Of a stretch of DNA of 8,077 nt, positions 6,488 to 8,077 are shown piece by piece. Origin of the DNA: Acidobacteriota bacterium (GTDB lineage Bacteria > Acidobacteriota > Terriglobia > Terriglobales > Acidobacteriaceae); the NCBI GenBank assembly GCA_021811745.1, contig JAJZNH010000246.1, positions 1 through 8,077 on the forward strand, in the 5' to 3' direction. The number at the start of each line of letters is the position of its first letter. Position 1 is the first letter of the stretch. The position numbers and the translations under genes are program-made. The notes beneath the pieces were generated by a model. The model did not search any database, was not told the origin of the DNA, and saw only the letters and a program-made list of their open reading frames with translations.

Positions 6488-8077
6488 ATGGCTAAAGCCA
6501 TCAAGTACGTCGAGAAGGCTGCCGTCTACGCAGCCAAGGGCGCGTGGGTTGTCTTTGAGCGGCTGAACCGGATCAGCCCCAACCCGTCGTTTAAGCCCAA
6601 GTGGAGCGACAAGCCGCTGCTCAAGTCCTGGCAGAAGGAGAAGCCGCCTCTCGGCTGGCCCCGCACCACCGACTCGCTCTGCCCCAAGTGTGTTCCCGAG
6701 ATCCGCAAGCAGATCCTCGATGGCAAGCTGCCCCACGAGATCCTGCTCAACGAAAAGGTGGGCGAGATCAAGGCCCAGATCATCGAGCGCGACGGTCAGA
6801 TCCTGATGGTGAAGGACTGCCCCAAGCACGGCCACTTCGAGGACGTCATGTCCATCGACGCAGCGTTCTTCAAGCACCTCGAGGAGAGCTTCCCCGGCCG
6901 CGACATGCGCGCTCACAACGACGAGAAGCTGCACAATCACGGCACCTCCACCGTGACCCACGGCCGCGGCTCGGTGCTCACCATCGACCTGACCAACCGC
7001 TGCAACATGATGTGTGACCCGTGCTTCATGGACGCCAACCAGGTCGGTTTCGTCCACGAGCTTACCTGGGACGAAATCAAGACCATGCTCGACAACGCCA
7101 TCACCATCAAGCCCAAGCGGCAGATGAGCGTGCAGTTCAGTGGCGGCGAGCCCACCCTGAGCCCCTACTTTCTCGACGCCGTGGCCTACGCCCGCAAGGT
7201 CGGCTACAACTCGGTGCAGGCGGCCTCGAACGGCATCGAGTTCGCCAAGAGCAAGGAGCTGTGCCGCGCGGCGGCCGAGGCCGGTCTGCGCTACGTGTAT
7301 CTCCAGTTCGACGGCATCGGCAACGCCGCCAACTCGCACCGCAAGGTCGGCAACCTGTTCGACGTGAAACTGCAGGCCATCAACAACCTGCACGAGGCCG
7401 GCGTCGAAATCGTGCCCGTCACCACCATCATCAACGGGATCAACAACGAGCAGGTGGGCCACATCATCCAGTTCGCGCTCGATAACCCCAAGACCATCAG
7501 CTTCCTCAGCTTCCAGCCGGTCAGCTTTACCGGCCGCGACGAAGAGATCACCGACGAGCGCCGCATCGCCCAGCGTTACACGCTCTCGCACATGGCGCAC
7601 GACATCAAGAAGCAGTGCGGGTTTGGCGAGCCGGAGCGCGACTGGTTCCCCATCTCCTTCATGTCCACGTTCTCCGACTGGGCCGATCTGATCCACGGGC
7701 CGCATGCCGAGTGGGGCCAGCTCTCCTGCGGATGCCATCCCAACTGCGGCATCGGCATGGCCATGATGATCGACAAGGAAACCAAGGAAGCCGCGCCCGT
7801 GACGGCGTTCCTGGACATGGGCCAGGTGGCCAAGGACCTTGCCAAGGTGAACGACGCCGCCCGCGGCAAATTTCTCTCGGTCCTCGGCTTTGGCCTGGCG
7901 CTGCTGCGCAACTACGATCCCTTCCAGGCGCCCACCCACTTCAAGATCACCGACATGATGAAGAAGATGGACAAGACCTTCAACGCCACCGGCAAGAACT
8001 ACGGCAGCGTGAAGGGCGACCGGACGCTCGAAGACATCAAGAAGCGCCGCCAGGACCGCTGGAATTTCCTGTTCATC
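6488..8077 (+). CDS. Radical SAM protein, tetraether lipid synthase (Tes)-like, 3' end outside the window
   Basis: The first 530 residues of a radical SAM enzyme; no stop codon is reached. Order of parts: a lysine/tryptophan-rich N-terminal extension (1-60); SLCPKC (63-68) with CPKHGHFED (111-119), a C65/C68/C111 plus H114 set typical of the Tes N-terminal metal site; the radical SAM core with RCNMMCDPC (C172, C176, C179), which binds the 4Fe-4S cluster, then FSGGEPT (217-223) for SAM binding; and SCGCHPNCG (C414, C416, C420) leading into FLDMGQV, likely auxiliary cluster ligands. This layout resembles the archaeal Tes family (MJ0619 type), which couples lipid tails into membrane-spanning tetraethers. 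Many Acidobacteria make iso-diabolic acid and branched tetraether lipids, so a role in joining fatty-acyl tails is plausible but unproven. The start is ATG 6488 with GAGGAGA ten bases upstream. The protein shows no signal peptide and should be cytoplasmic or peripheral to the membrane. Other radical SAM reactions cannot be excluded. Confidence 0.87.
   Translation, partial: MAKAIKYVEKAAVYAAKGAWVVFERLNRISPNPSFKPKWSDKPLLKSWQKEKPPLGWPRTTDSLCPKCVPEIRKQILDGKLPHEILLNEKVGEIKAQIIERDGQILMVKDCPKHGHFEDVMSIDAAFFKHLEESFPGRDMRAHNDEKLHNHGTSTVTHGRGSVLTIDLTNRCNMMCDPCFMDANQVGFVHELTWDEIKTMLDNAITIKPKRQMSVQFSGGEPTLSPYFLDAVAYARKVGYNSVQAASNGIEFAKSKELCRAAAEAGLRYVYLQFDGIGNAANSHRKVGNLFDVKLQAINNLHEAGVEIVPVTTIINGINNEQVGHIIQFALDNPKTISFLSFQPVSFTGRDEEITDERRIAQRYTLSHMAHDIKKQCGFGEPERDWFPISFMSTFSDWADLIHGPHAEWGQLSCGCHPNCGIGMAMMIDKETKEAAPVTAFLDMGQVAKDLAKVNDAARGKFLSVLGFGLALLRNYDPFQAPTHFKITDMMKKMDKTFNATGKNYGSVKGDRTLEDIKKRRQDRWNFLFI

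Noticed and set aside
6401..7939. Minus-strand open frame of 512 codons
   Set aside because: It is antisense to the radical SAM gene, whose cysteine motifs establish the coding strand. The product is a valine/histidine/leucine-rich shadow.
1..8077. CRISPR arrays, tRNA or rRNA genes
   Set aside because: No regularly spaced repeats and no cloverleaf or rRNA-like stretches were found by eye on either strand.

Overview
The window looks like a high-GC chromosomal segment from a soil-type Acidobacteria member (Terriglobia/Acidobacteriaceae-like). This is inferred from protein character: a Tes-like radical SAM protein with a long N-terminal extension, a membrane-anchored trehalose-6-phosphate synthase, Tat-exported carbohydrate-active proteins, and remnants of RAYT and ISAzo13 transposases. 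No rRNA, tRNA or other marker is present to confirm the lineage.

Layout from left to right. Positions 1-350 hold the 3' part of a REP-associated tyrosine transposase (RAYT) broken by a 23-bp tandem duplication, followed at 363-394 by a REP-like palindrome. Next come two plus-strand genes 84 bp apart that probably form a small sugar-degradation unit: a Tat-exported TIM-barrel glycosidase-like protein (494-1666) and a secreted GH27 alpha-galactosidase (1751-2935). Behind them lies an internally deleted ISAzo13-family transposase remnant on the minus strand (2966-3277). A second REP-like element follows (3336-3375), in the opposite orientation to the first and sharing its ten-base end.

Two minus-strand genes follow: a small three-helix membrane protein of the superinfection-immunity type (3401-3715), and a large OtsA-type trehalose-6-phosphate synthase fused behind two membrane helices and an extracytoplasmic domain (3853-6093). 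A gap of about 390 bp with divergent genes on either side separates this from a plus-strand radical SAM gene (6488 to the window edge, cut off there). That gene resembles the tetraether lipid synthase (Tes) family that joins lipid chains into membrane-spanning lipids.

The two glycosidases probably cooperate outside the cytoplasm on galactose-containing plant or microbial glycans. OtsA (osmoprotectant synthesis) and the Tes-like enzyme (membrane lipid remodelling) can both be read as envelope or stress adaptation, but they are divergently transcribed and nothing in the sequence ties them together. The most interesting items are the Tes-like radical SAM enzyme in a bacterium, the membrane-sensor/OtsA fusion, the unassigned Tat-exported hydrolase, and the pair of inverted REP-like elements next to a decayed RAYT gene.
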